A DNA stretch of 17,013 bases from JBFILW01 sp041612005. Its GTDB lineage: Bacteria > Gemmatimonadota > Gemmatimonadetes > Palauibacterales > Palauibacteraceae. How positions within the stretch are numbered: position 1 is the first letter of the stretch; each line of letters opens with the position of its first letter. Below are positions 1 through 7,181 of this stretch, in pieces. The DNA lies in assembly GCA_041612005.1 (NCBI GenBank), contig JBFILW010000045.1:1-17013 (forward strand). Direction: 5' to 3'. The notes beneath the pieces were generated by a model that worked only from the letters and a program-made list of their open reading frames with translations, was not told the DNA's origin and did not search any database. The position numbers were made by a program, and so were the translations under genes.

Positions 1-302
1 CTGACCCCGACACCGGCCGCCCGCCGCTGCTCCTCGGCACGTACGTCGAAGTCGAGATCGAGGGGGCTTTGCTCGACCACTACGTCGTGGTGCCACGGGC
101 CGCGTTCCGCGACGGTGACCAGCTGTGGCTGCTGGAGGCGGACTCCATTCTCCGGGTCACCGACGCGGTGTTCATCCAGGAGACCGGGGACTCGGTCTTC
201 CTCGGAGCCGACGTGGAGGTAGGAGACCAGGTGATCGTGAGCCCGCTGGAAGTCGTGACGGACCGGATGCGCGTGCGGGTAGCGGAGGACCCGAGCTCGT
301 GA
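1..302 (+). CDS. RND efflux periplasmic adaptor subunit (HlyD/AcrA-type), C-terminal fragment
   Basis: This is the last ~99 residues of a membrane-fusion (adaptor) protein, read from base 3; the start lies outside the window. Adaptors of this family link an inner-membrane RND pump to an outer-membrane channel. Visible are a short beta-rich stretch (GTYVEVEIEGALLDHYVVVP) followed by AAFRDGDQLWLLEADSILR and VGDQVIVSPLEVVTDRMRV. This is the usual beta-barrel and membrane-proximal end of these proteins, in which the 'VP..A' segment precedes a 'D.V.v......l..r.V' segment. The stop codon TGA (300-302) overlaps the GTG start of the next gene, so the two are translationally coupled, as is typical for adaptor-pump pairs. 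The substrate cannot be told from this part. Confidence 0.85.
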   Translation, partial: DPDTGRPPLLLGTYVEVEIEGALLDHYVVVPRAAFRDGDQLWLLEADSILRVTDAVFIQETGDSVFLGADVEVGDQVIVSPLEVVTDRMRVRVAEDPSS

Positions 303-3300
303 ACACGGCAATCGCCTGGATGGCGCGACACGGTGTGGCCGCCAACCTCCTGATGGTCTTCATCCTCGCTGCCGGTCTGCTCAGCCTGCCCGTCATCATT
401 CAGGAGGTCTTTCCGGAGCCGGATCTCGACATCGTCCAGGTGCGGGTCGAGTACCCGGGCGCCTCACCGGAAGAGGTCGAGGAGGGCATCGTTCAGCGGA
501 TCGAGGAGCGCATCGAGTCGGTGGAAGGAATCCGCCTCATCACTTCGACGGCTAGCGAGGGCGTGGGCGTCGTCATGGCGGAGCTCAACCGGGGCGAGGA
601 CCGCGCCCGCGCGCTCGACGAGATCAAAGCGGAAGTCGACCGCATCACGAGCTTTCCGCTCGACGCGGAGAAGCCAGAAGTGAGCGCGGCGGCCGGGCGC
701 CAGCGAGTGATGGACATTGCGGTCTCCGGCGACGTCTCGGAACGGGCGCTTAAGGAGCTCGCCAAGTCGATCAAGGACGATCTCTCCACGCTACCCGAGA
801 TCTCCTATGTCCAGACGAGCAACGTGCGGGCGTACGAAATCTCGATCGAAGTGTCCAACGACGCGCTGCGCGCCTACGGCTTGAGTCTGGACGACGTGGC
901 CCGTTCTGTAAGAGCGGCGAGCCTGGATCTGCCCGGCGGCCGGGTCGACACCGATCGGGAAGAGATCCTGGTGCGCGTCGAGGGGCAGAACTACGACCGG
1001 CGTGACTTCGGCGAGATCATCGTCCGGGGTTCGCGCGGCGGGTCACTGCTGCGGCTCGACGAGATCGCGGACATTCGGGACGATTTCGAGGACGCCGACC
1101 TCATCACCCTCTACAACGGCAAGCGTGCGGCCTTCGTGCAGGTGTTCCGCACCGCCGACGAGCAGGTGCTGAAGATCGTCGACGTGGTCGAGAAGTACCT
1201 GGCCGACGAGGTCGTGCCGTCGCTCCCGGCCGGAATCGAAGTTGAGATCTGGCAGAATGATGCGGAGCTGTTCGAGAGCCGCCTCAACCTGCTCCGCAAG
1301 AACGGGCTCATCGGGCTCATTCTGGTCCTCATCGCGCTCACCCTCTTCCTCGACCTGCGGCTGGCTGGCTGGACCGCCGTTGGGATCGCGCTGTCCTTCG
1401 TCGGTGCCCTGGCGGTGATGCCGTGGTTCGGAATCTCGATCAACATGCTCACCCTGTTCGCCTTCATCCTGGCGATCGGGATCGTGGTGGACGATGCGAT
1501 CGTGGTCGGCGAGAACATCTACAAGGAACGGGAACAGGGCGCCGGTCCGATGCAGGCGGCAGTGAAGGGAGCGCAGCGTATCGCCGTTCCGGTCACGTTC
1601 GCTGTGTTCACCACCGTGGTTGCGTTCACCCCGCTCCTCTTTGTGCCCGGTTTCATCGGGAAGTTCCTCAAGTGGATCCCGATGGTCGTCATCGCGGTGC
1701 TGATATTCTCCCTGGTCGAATCGCTGTTCGTGCTCCCGCACCACCTCTCTCACCTGCCCGAGCACGCGCACAGCAAACTGCCCAGCCGGCTCCGATTCGT
1801 GGAGCGCGGGCAGGAGTTCGTGCAAGGAGCCCTTGAGCGGTTTATCGACGGTCCGCTGGAGCGGGCCGTGCGCTTTGCGACGGAGCACTATGGGCTTGTC
1901 ATCGCGGGTGCGATCTCGATTCTCCTCGTAACCATCGGACTCGTCGCCGGCCGCTACATCAGCTTCAGCTTCCTGCCCCGCATCGAGGGTGACCAGGTCG
2001 TCGCCCAGGTGGAAATGCCACCTGGCACGCCGACCTCCCGCACACGCGAGGTAGCGGAGTACCTGGAGACGGTTGGACGAGCGGCTGCGGCCGAGTTTCA
2101 GGCGGATCTGGCCGATGACCACCCGCCGCTCGTGGCCGCCGTCGCCGTCACCGTCGGCCTCACGCCCTCGTCGCAGAATACACCCGGTGCTGGTGCGGCT
2201 CCCGTGTTCATCGAATCCAACATCGCCGAGGTCACGTTCCAGCTGCTCGACGCCGAGGAACGGGAGCTCGGATCCAGCGAGTTCGAGCAAGCGTGGCGAG
2301 AGGCGGCCGGAGAGGTCCCCGGCGTCCGGAATCTCTCCTTTTCGGCTCAGTTGCTGTCCCTCGGCGCCCCGGTCAGCGTCGAGGTGTCACATCCCGACAC
2401 CGCGGTGCTCACAGCCATCGTCGGTCGAATCGAAGATCAGCTCCGGCTGATCGGTGGCGTCTACGACGTGCGTGACGACCAGAGCCAGGGCAAGCGCGAG
2501 GTCCAGCTGGCGCTCAAGCCGCGCGCCCGTACTCTCGGAGTAACCCTGGATGACCTGGCCCGGCAGGTGCGCGCGGCCTTCTTCGGGGCGGAGGCGCTTC
2601 GCATTCAGCGCGGCACCGAGGAGGTCCGGGTGTACGTTCGGTTGCCCAAGGAAGAGCGGAACACCCTGGCCGACATCCGCTCGTACAGGATTCTGACACC
2701 AAGTCGCGCCGCCATCCCGCTTTCGGAAGTCGCCGACGTCCGGTTTGGAACCGCACCGTCCACCGTCCGCCGCCTCGAGGGTCGTCGCATCGTGACCGTC
2801 TCGGCCGAGGTCGACCGGTCGGTCGTCACTGGACAGGAGGTCAACAGCGAGCTGACCTCGAGAATCCTGCCCGCGATCGAGGCCGATTTCCCGAGCATGC
2901 GCTACACGTTTGGCGGCGAACAGCGAGAACAGGCCGCTGCACTCAGCGGAATCTTCCGCGGCTTCGCCCTGGCGCTGTTCGTCATGTACGCGCTGCTGGC
3001 GATCCCCTTCGGGTCGTACGTGAAACCGCTCGTGATCATGGCGTCCGTACCCTTCGGCTTCGTGGGAGCGATCCTCGGCCACCTGTTCATGGGACTCGAC
3101 CTCGGCATGCTGAGCATGTTCGGCCTTGTCGGTCTGGCGGGGGTTGTCGTCAACGACTCACTGGTGCTCATGGACTTCGTCGGGGCTGAGGAGGATTCGG
3201 GCAAACCGATCAACGAGGCGATCCTCAGCGCAGCCAAATCACGCTTCCGGCCCATTCTCCTCACGTCGCTTACCACCTTTCTGGGAGTGTTTCCCCTCAT

Positions 3301-3487
3301 CATCGAGCGCAGCGTACAGGCCCAGTTCCTTGTGCCGATGGCTGCCTCGCTCGGCTACGGCATCCTGTTCGCCACGTTCGTGATCATGCTCCTCGTCCCA
3401 GCGCTCACCATGCTCGAGCACGATGCCGGGCAGTGGGTCCGGGTTCTTCGGGCCGGAAAAAAGGTTGCGCACGCGGAAGCGGGCTGA
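299..3487 (+). CDS. RND family efflux transporter permease subunit (AcrB-like)
   Basis: A 1062-aa inner-membrane, proton-driven drug/solute efflux pump of the AcrB/HAE1 superfamily, of normal family length. The chosen start is GTG 299, overlapping the adaptor stop; it places the first membrane helix at about residues 13-33. The porter-domain entry motif YPGASPEEVEEGI follows. A block of helices begins near residue 335 and contains GIVVDDAIVVGENI, whose D398-D399 pair corresponds to the proton-relay aspartates of AcrB. The second repeat starts with a helix near residue 530, and its final helix block starts near residue 890. At the position of the AcrB relay lysine the sequence reads GVVVNDSLVLMDF, with Asn952 in place of Lys; this variant is common in some RND branches. 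No outer-membrane channel gene is visible. The specificity is unknown. Confidence 0.95.
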   Translation: MNTAIAWMARHGVAANLLMVFILAAGLLSLPVIIQEVFPEPDLDIVQVRVEYPGASPEEVEEGIVQRIEERIESVEGIRLITSTASEGVGVVMAELNRGEDRARALDEIKAEVDRITSFPLDAEKPEVSAAAGRQRVMDIAVSGDVSERALKELAKSIKDDLSTLPEISYVQTSNVRAYEISIEVSNDALRAYGLSLDDVARSVRAASLDLPGGRVDTDREEILVRVEGQNYDRRDFGEIIVRGSRGGSLLRLDEIADIRDDFEDADLITLYNGKRAAFVQVFRTADEQVLKIVDVVEKYLADEVVPSLPAGIEVEIWQNDAELFESRLNLLRKNGLIGLILVLIALTLFLDLRLAGWTAVGIALSFVGALAVMPWFGISINMLTLFAFILAIGIVVDDAIVVGENIYKEREQGAGPMQAAVKGAQRIAVPVTFAVFTTVVAFTPLLFVPGFIGKFLKWIPMVVIAVLIFSLVESLFVLPHHLSHLPEHAHSKLPSRLRFVERGQEFVQGALERFIDGPLERAVRFATEHYGLVIAGAISILLVTIGLVAGRYISFSFLPRIEGDQVVAQVEMPPGTPTSRTREVAEYLETVGRAAAAEFQADLADDHPPLVAAVAVTVGLTPSSQNTPGAGAAPVFIESNIAEVTFQLLDAEERELGSSEFEQAWREAAGEVPGVRNLSFSAQLLSLGAPVSVEVSHPDTAVLTAIVGRIEDQLRLIGGVYDVRDDQSQGKREVQLALKPRARTLGVTLDDLARQVRAAFFGAEALRIQRGTEEVRVYVRLPKEERNTLADIRSYRILTPSRAAIPLSEVADVRFGTAPSTVRRLEGRRIVTVSAEVDRSVVTGQEVNSELTSRILPAIEADFPSMRYTFGGEQREQAAALSGIFRGFALALFVMYALLAIPFGSYVKPLVIMASVPFGFVGAILGHLFMGLDLGMLSMFGLVGLAGVVVNDSLVLMDFVGAEEDSGKPINEAILSAAKSRFRPILLTSLTTFLGVFPLIIERSVQAQFLVPMAASLGYGILFATFVIMLLVPALTMLEHDAGQWVRVLRAGKKVAHAEAG

Positions 3488-3516
3488 CAACACGATTGGA
3501 GATCGGGGTGGGACTG

Positions 3517-3537
3517 TCCGCCTCGGCGGAGTTTTGT
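3517..3537 (+). terminator. probable Rho-independent terminator of the RND operon
   Basis: TCCGC (3517-3521) pairs with GCGGA (3526-3530) around a CTCG tetraloop and is followed by the T-rich stretch GTTTTGTT. It lies 29 nt after the pump stop codon. The stem is short (5 bp, GC-rich), so this is a moderate call. Confidence 0.5.
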
Positions 3538-3542
3538 TACAA

Positions 3543-3571
3543 TTGTGTCGACATAGTACTACATGTGTAGT
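3543..3571 (+). promoter_or_regulatory. possible promoter of the 72-aa gene
   Basis: TTGTGT (3543-3548) and TGTAGT (3566-3571) are 17 nt apart and resemble -35 and -10 boxes, with 4 of 6 matches in the -10 box. An alternative FCB-type reading is TACAATTG at 3538-3545. Either way this AT-rich island stands out in a GC-rich region, 40-70 nt upstream of the ATG at 3609. The precise elements are uncertain. Confidence 0.35.
3558..3571. promoter_or_regulatory. BlaI/MecI/CopY-type operator palindrome
   Basis: ACTACATGTGTAGT is a perfect inverted repeat with two 6-bp arms and a central TG. Its core, TACA-TG-TGTA, matches the TACAnnTGTA core recognised by the BlaI/MecI/CopY family of winged-helix repressors. 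It overlaps the putative -10 box and sits 37 nt before the start of the 72-aa gene, where repressor binding would block transcription. No BlaI-like repressor or BlaR1-like peptidase gene is in the window, so the regulator would have to act from elsewhere. The palindrome is seen directly; the assignment to this family is inferred. Confidence 0.5.
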
Positions 3572-3608
3572 CTTGTAGCCGACATGCGGGTGCAGCAGCG
3601 GTCGAGCC

Positions 3609-3827
3609 ATGCCATTTCGCAGGTACATCGTGGTCGACGGGAAGCGTTGGCGGGTCGAGGATGCGTATGAGCCACCCAGGCCGGTCGGCGATGACGGGCA
3701 CCGTGAGTACGCCGTCGTCTTCAAGGACGAGGAGAGCGGCGAGGAGCGAATGGGCTATCTCCGCGACGCGCACCTTGCCCAGGCCGCGGACGACGATATC
3801 GAGACCGCCTTCCGGATCGCAGAATAG
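3609..3827 (+). CDS. small hypothetical protein (72 aa)
   Basis: Family not recognised. The predicted product is a small, soluble, acidic protein without a signal peptide, membrane helix or cysteine. It starts MPFRRYIVVDGKRWRVEDAY, and the alternation of hydrophobic and charged residues suggests a small beta-sheet fold. The C-terminal third, YLRDAHLAQAADDDIETAFR, is likely helical. No good Shine-Dalgarno sequence precedes ATG 3609, but no better in-frame start exists. Support for it being real comes from its position between a terminator and the convergent next gene, its own promoter-like region with a BlaI-type palindrome, and amino-acid composition like a normal protein. It ends 21 nt before the stop of the convergent minus-strand gene. 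The function is unknown. Confidence 0.6.
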   Translation: MPFRRYIVVDGKRWRVEDAYEPPRPVGDDGHREYAVVFKDEESGEERMGYLRDAHLAQAADDDIETAFRIAE

Positions 3828-3848
3828 TCCCCCAATGACGGAGTAGTC

Positions 3849-5822
3849 TTACCGCGGGTCAGTGATTGTCCCTTGCTCTTCCAACAACAGGTCATCGTAG
3901 CTCCACACGTGGTGGATCGCGAAACCTGCGAACGAAGGATAGACCGAGACTTCACGGCGCGTTTCATCGATGACGCGCTGCAGACTCCCGTGGCCGAGAG
4001 TCGCGAAGCTCAGCTTTGCGCCGGGGACCGCAACGACACTCCTGATCGGCCACACAACCGCTCCGTTTGGCTCGATGCCGGCGCCCCGGAGCGCACCGGA
4101 GATGTCGCGCGGGAGGGGGCCCCGCCGAAGAATGATGAGGCGGGTGGAATCGCCCATCTGATATGCGACAACGATGCCCGGTTCGGGTAGAGGCCGGTCA
4201 AAGTCCAGGATCGGATCGCCGCCGAATGTGAACAGTGTCTCGTCGGGGAGCGGGTGTGTCTCGAGACCGACCAGTACCGGGACCTGACGCGACGACGCAT
4301 ACTCGAGCTCGCCGCTGATGTGGCGGATCGTCCCGTCGGCGCCGAACGCCACGGTGCGGTAGTCCATGACGGCGATCTCGTCCACGAGATCGATCAGGTG
4401 GTGGCTGGCCGGCTTCTCCTCTCCTCCGTAGGCGATGCTCACGGTCTCGAACGTGAACTCGTCCGGCGCATCGTACCAGAACGGGATGTCAACACCGAAC
4501 ACGAGGCCAGCCTCCCGGCAGCGCCGGGCGACCTCGGCAACGAGATCGAGATAGTGGCTGATCAGAGTATCCCGGGCGGGTCCGTGGAACCCCGCGAGCA
4601 AGTACGGCTCGATGTCATGGCGCACGCCGGCGAAGCGCGCGGCGGGTTCGGAGTCCCGGTTGTACGCGATCACGTTGTCGACGGTCGCCAGCACCGACGC
4701 GTGATTCTCTCGCAACGCCTGAGACGGGCTCCCGTCGAGCGCGTATACGCGGACACCGAGGCCAGTGAGCTCCTCGACGAGCGGGCGGAGGCGATCACGA
4801 TCGATCCGGATCTCTCCGGCCGCTCCGCGATGAGCGCTGTCGTCGGGGAGCTGGAGAAAAGCGCGCTCCACGCGCTCACGTTCAAGGACGCGGAGAAGCC
4901 TGGCCCGAAGCGAGGAGTCATCGAGTATCTCGGCGGTGTTCCAGATCCAGGTCGCTCCCACGACCTTCGCTGTTTCACGGGAATCGGCCTCGGGCCCGGC
5001 GAGCGAGGGAAGAGGGTCTGGGTCGACCGACAAGGCGAGCTGACGGATGTAGATGCGACTGGCGCCCGGATCGAGCGCGCGCAGCACCAGCGAGGCAAGC
5101 GTCCCGCGGCTGACTTCGGCCGGGAGGCGATCCAGCGCAACGACCACGCGCTGCCAGTCCGGTTCGATGCGCCCACTGATCGTGAACTCCGCCAGTTCGC
5201 CGAGCGGACGCGCGTCCTGTCGTCGCTCCCATCTCGCATCGGCCAGGCTGATTTCAAACCGCTCGCCGCCGCGCTCGCCGCGTACCCAGAAGCTGAGTGT
5301 CGAGAAGCCGCGCCCATCGAGGTACGTCCGCTTCGAGGGAGGCAGATCGAGAGCGAAGAAGTGAAGCCACATGCCGCAGTATCCAGATTCTCCGACGCTG
5401 CACGAAACGCGCAGAGCCCGTCGGCCGTCCGGCGTCGGTGCGATCGAGACATCGGCGCGGGACGGCGCACGCTCGAATCCGTTGAAGAATCCGCCCAGCC
5501 GGTTGCGGTTGCCGGAGTCCAGCTCTGAAATGATGAAAGAGTTGCCGTCGAAGGCGGGGATCTCTGCCCGGTCCGGGTAGGAAGTCGACTTCGGGACCAT
5601 ATTCCGCAGCCAGTGAACCGTCAGTCGGCCGGCTTCCGGGTCCTCTACGAGCGCCAGCCGACCAAACCGGATCTCATCGGGGTCGGCGAAGCCCCAATCG
5701 GCCAACGCGACGGTGACGGATGGAGGTGCTTCCTGCGCGTCGGCGCATGAAGGCCCGGCCACACCGCACACTGCAGCGGCCACGAGCGGTCCGCGAATAT
5801 GTCTGAGAGTCCTTCGTGCCAT
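3849..5822 (-). CDS. secreted two-domain protein: carbohydrate-binding-like region plus GH18-like TIM barrel (putative)
   Basis: A 657-aa exported protein. ATG 5822 is preferred over GTG 5828 because GAGGA lies 9 nt upstream of it. A signal peptide (MARRTLRHIRG..., hydrophobic to about residue 23) ends in ADA, with Gln30 as the first mature residue. Residues ~95-270 look like a beta-sandwich of the CBM11/CIA30 type (FNGFERAPSRADVSI; RGFSTLSFWVRGERG; WQRVVVALDRLP). Residues ~285-645 show strand-like segments in barrel order: GATWIWNTAEIL, RAFLQLPDD, VRVYALDGSP, FAGVRHDIEPYLL, VFGVDIPFWYD, DEIAVMDYRT, VPVLVGLETH and FAGFAIHHVWSY. The DIE (403-405) and MDYR (486-489) segments resemble the DxE and MxYD active-site strands of GH18 enzymes, so Glu405 could be catalytic. 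Hydrolase activity is an inference. It is divergent from the MazG-like gene, with 95 nt between the starts. Confidence 0.75.
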   Translation of the reverse strand: MARRTLRHIRGPLVAAAVCGVAGPSCADAQEAPPSVTVALADWGFADPDEIRFGRLALVEDPEAGRLTVHWLRNMVPKSTSYPDRAEIPAFDGNSFIISELDSGNRNRLGGFFNGFERAPSRADVSIAPTPDGRRALRVSCSVGESGYCGMWLHFFALDLPPSKRTYLDGRGFSTLSFWVRGERGGERFEISLADARWERRQDARPLGELAEFTISGRIEPDWQRVVVALDRLPAEVSRGTLASLVLRALDPGASRIYIRQLALSVDPDPLPSLAGPEADSRETAKVVGATWIWNTAEILDDSSLRARLLRVLERERVERAFLQLPDDSAHRGAAGEIRIDRDRLRPLVEELTGLGVRVYALDGSPSQALRENHASVLATVDNVIAYNRDSEPAARFAGVRHDIEPYLLAGFHGPARDTLISHYLDLVAEVARRCREAGLVFGVDIPFWYDAPDEFTFETVSIAYGGEEKPASHHLIDLVDEIAVMDYRTVAFGADGTIRHISGELEYASSRQVPVLVGLETHPLPDETLFTFGGDPILDFDRPLPEPGIVVAYQMGDSTRLIILRRGPLPRDISGALRGAGIEPNGAVVWPIRSVVAVPGAKLSFATLGHGSLQRVIDETRREVSVYPSFAGFAIHHVWSYDDLLLEEQGTITDPR

Positions 5823-5917
5823 GGTCACCTGTCCTCGGCCGTTTCCAAACAGACGATTCGAGCGGCTGCCCGGTCAGCGCGCTATCGTTGAGTCCGTCCC
5901 CCACCGATTGGAGAGCC

Positions 5918-6259
5918 ATGGAATTCAGCGCGTACCAGGAGGCGGCACACGCGACCAGCCTCAACACGTCGTTCGGAGAGGGCGAAATGTCGCGCCTCAT
6001 CTACCCGTCCCTCAAGCTGGCCGGCGAGGCGGGGGAGTTCGCCGAGAAAGTCGGGAAGATCATCCGCGACCGTGGCGGGATGATCGACACGGCGGAACGA
6101 GATGCACTGGGCGATGAGCTGGGAGACGTGCTGTGGTACGTTGCTGAGGTGGCGACCGTGCTGGGCCTCGACCTCGGCACGATTGGGGAGCGAAACCTCG
6201 AGAAGTTGCGGAGCCGGGCAGACCGCGGCGTGATTCAGGGAAGCGGCGACACGCGCTGA
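5918..6259 (+). CDS. MazG-like nucleotide pyrophosphohydrolase
   Basis: A 113-aa member of the all-alpha NTP pyrophosphohydrolase (MazG) superfamily. These enzymes hydrolyse (d)NTPs or modified nucleotides to the monophosphate plus pyrophosphate, as house-cleaning or stress functions. The metal-binding pattern is visible: E37-x-x-E40 in GEAGEFAEKVGK, followed by E67-x-x-D70 in GDELGDVLWYVAEVA. The single domain is short, as in the free-standing MazG-like proteins rather than the two-domain E. coli MazG. ATG 5918 has GGAGAG just upstream (5910-5915); a longer reading from 5816 would run into the divergent gene's leader and shows no family similarity. The substrate cannot be predicted. Confidence 0.88.
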   Translation: MEFSAYQEAAHATSLNTSFGEGEMSRLIYPSLKLAGEAGEFAEKVGKIIRDRGGMIDTAERDALGDELGDVLWYVAEVATVLGLDLGTIGERNLEKLRSRADRGVIQGSGDTR

Positions 6260-6296
6260 CACCCGCCGTTAGCTGGCGACAACCCAATATCCGTCC

Positions 6297-6304
6297 TACC
6301 TTTA
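6297..6304 (+). promoter_or_regulatory. putative FCB-type promoter element TACCTTTA
   Basis: TACCTTTA resembles the -7 element TAnnTTTG of FCB-group primary sigma factors and sits 115 nt before the HdeD-like ATG. The same octamer occurs at 7091-7098 upstream of the first beta-barrel gene, also in the intergenic space before a gene. No convincing -35 match is seen here. Confidence 0.4.
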
Positions 6305-6305
6305 C

Positions 6306-6374
6306 GGCGTGTCGGGCCTGCCCGCGGCCCACCTCGCCGCCTCCCATGGATCCGGAGACGGCGTCCGACACGCC
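6306..6374. repeat. 10-bp inverted repeat in the leader of the HdeD-like gene
   Basis: GGCGTGTCGG (6306-6315) and CCGACACGCC (6365-6374) are perfect reverse complements, with 49 nt between the arms. The first arm starts at the expected transcription start behind TACCTTTA, so the leader could fold into a long stem closing a C-rich loop that ends 45 nt before the ATG. No T-run follows, so it is not a simple terminator. Its role is unknown. Confidence 0.5.
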
Positions 6375-6419
6375 ACGCGCTGTGCGCGTCCCACCGTCAC
6401 CCATGCAAGGAGCGACAGC

Positions 6420-6959
6420 ATGATCAGAGCTATGGCCGAGAAGTGGTGGACGTTCGTCCTTCGAGGAGCTCTCGCCATCCTGTTCGGAATCCTGGCGATG
6501 AGCTATCCAGATCTCACGTTGATACTGCTGATGCTGTTCGTCGGAGCATTCTGGGTCATCGAAGGCCTGCTGGAGCTTTTTGGTATCATGGGTGGCGAAG
6601 GCAACAAGCTGTGGGGACTGCTGTACGCCTTCGTGACGATCGTCGCCGGCGTGTACGTAATGACGCGCCCCGGCATCGGGGCGATCGCCCTCGCGCTCGT
6701 GATCGGTATCTGGGCCATCATCAAGGGATTCACCGAGGTCGCGATCGCCATCCGCCTGCGGAAGGAAGTCCAGGGAGAGTTCTTCATGATCCTCTCGGGC
6801 CTGATCGCCGTGTTGTTCGGCTTGTTCCTGGTCTTCCGACCCGGTGAGGGCGCGCTGGCCATCGTGATGATCATCGCGATCTTCGCGATCCTGCAGGGGA
6901 TCCTGGCCATCCTGCTCGGCTTCAAGCTCAAGGGCCTGAAGGGGAGCGCTCCTGCGTAA
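6420..6959 (+). CDS. HdeD/DUF308 family membrane protein
   Basis: A 179-aa integral inner-membrane protein of the HdeD (DUF308) family. E. coli HdeD is linked to acid resistance at high cell density; the molecular activity is not known. Six hydrophobic helices can be placed at about residues 11-29, 32-54, 64-81, 86-108, 121-139 and 145-168. The two halves resemble each other (LRGALAILFGILAMSYP against LSGLIAVLFGLFLVFRP), as expected for this internally duplicated family. A Lys-rich tail (KLKGLKG) follows the last helix. The chosen start is ATG 6420, with AAGGAG (6408-6413) upstream; the in-frame extension upstream to 6309 covers the structured leader and is not hydrophobic. It appears to be transcribed alone. 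Confidence 0.9.
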   Translation: MIRAMAEKWWTFVLRGALAILFGILAMSYPDLTLILLMLFVGAFWVIEGLLELFGIMGGEGNKLWGLLYAFVTIVAGVYVMTRPGIGAIALALVIGIWAIIKGFTEVAIAIRLRKEVQGEFFMILSGLIAVLFGLFLVFRPGEGALAIVMIIAIFAILQGILAILLGFKLKGLKGSAPA

Positions 6960-7068
6960 CGGCAGGGCGGATCGCCCACCACGCGAGCAGGTGGAGCTCT
7001 AGAGCTTTCGATCTCGGGTAGCATCGGCCAATCGTAGCCGGGCGGCCGATCCGCCTCAAGCCGGGGTC

Positions 7069-7098
7069 TTGTCACGGCCACCGGGCCCGCTACCTTTA
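7069..7098 (+). promoter_or_regulatory. putative promoter of the first beta-barrel gene
   Basis: TTGTCA (7069-7074, 5 of 6 to the TTGACA -35 box) is followed after 16 nt by TACCTTTA (7091-7098), the FCB-type -7-like octamer also found at 6297-6304. Transcription would start near 7103, giving a leader of about 155 nt. Confidence 0.55.
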
Positions 7099-7101
7099 TG
7101 C

Positions 7102-7123
7102 CCCCCGGGTCGTCTACCGGGGG
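7102..7123 (+). promoter_or_regulatory. GC-only hairpin at the predicted 5' end of the mRNA
   Basis: CCCCCGG (7102-7108) pairs with CCGGGGG (7117-7123) around an 8-nt loop. It starts within a nucleotide or two of the start site predicted from the promoter at 7069-7098, so the transcript would carry a very stable 5' stem. Such 5' stems are known to protect abundant outer-membrane protein mRNAs in other bacteria; here that role is inferred. Confidence 0.45.
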
Positions 7124-7156
7124 AAATCCACCACAGGCGGCTCAGTGCTTTGCCCG

Positions 7157-7181
7157 ACAGCGCCCGTTGCACAGGGGCTGT
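7157..7181 (+). promoter_or_regulatory. second leader hairpin
   Basis: ACAGC (7157-7161) pairs with GCTGT (7177-7181), and CCC (7163-7165) with GGG (7174-7176), with one bulged G. It lies in the leader of the first beta-barrel gene, 77 nt before the ATG. No known riboswitch was recognised. Confidence 0.35.

Noticed and set aside
125..298. Upstream extension of the RND pump frame from 125
   Set aside because: It overlaps the adaptor's coding sequence in another frame, is Gly/Arg-rich and not hydrophobic; GTG 299 puts the first helix at the proper place.
1043..2290. Long minus-strand open frame (~415 codons) inside the RND gene
   Set aside because: Low-complexity, charge-rich product (Arg, Asp, Glu, His) typical of the reverse strand of a GC-rich gene; the plus-strand pump is unmistakable.
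4254..5528. Plus-strand open frame (~424 codons) inside the secreted two-domain protein
   Set aside because: Antisense shadow; the minus-strand reading has a signal peptide, ribosome-binding site and ordered strand motifs, the plus-strand reading has none.
6995..7006. AGCTCTAGAGCT palindrome as terminator of the HdeD-like gene
   Set aside because: The stem would be only 4 bp with a 4-nt loop and no T-run follows; likely chance.
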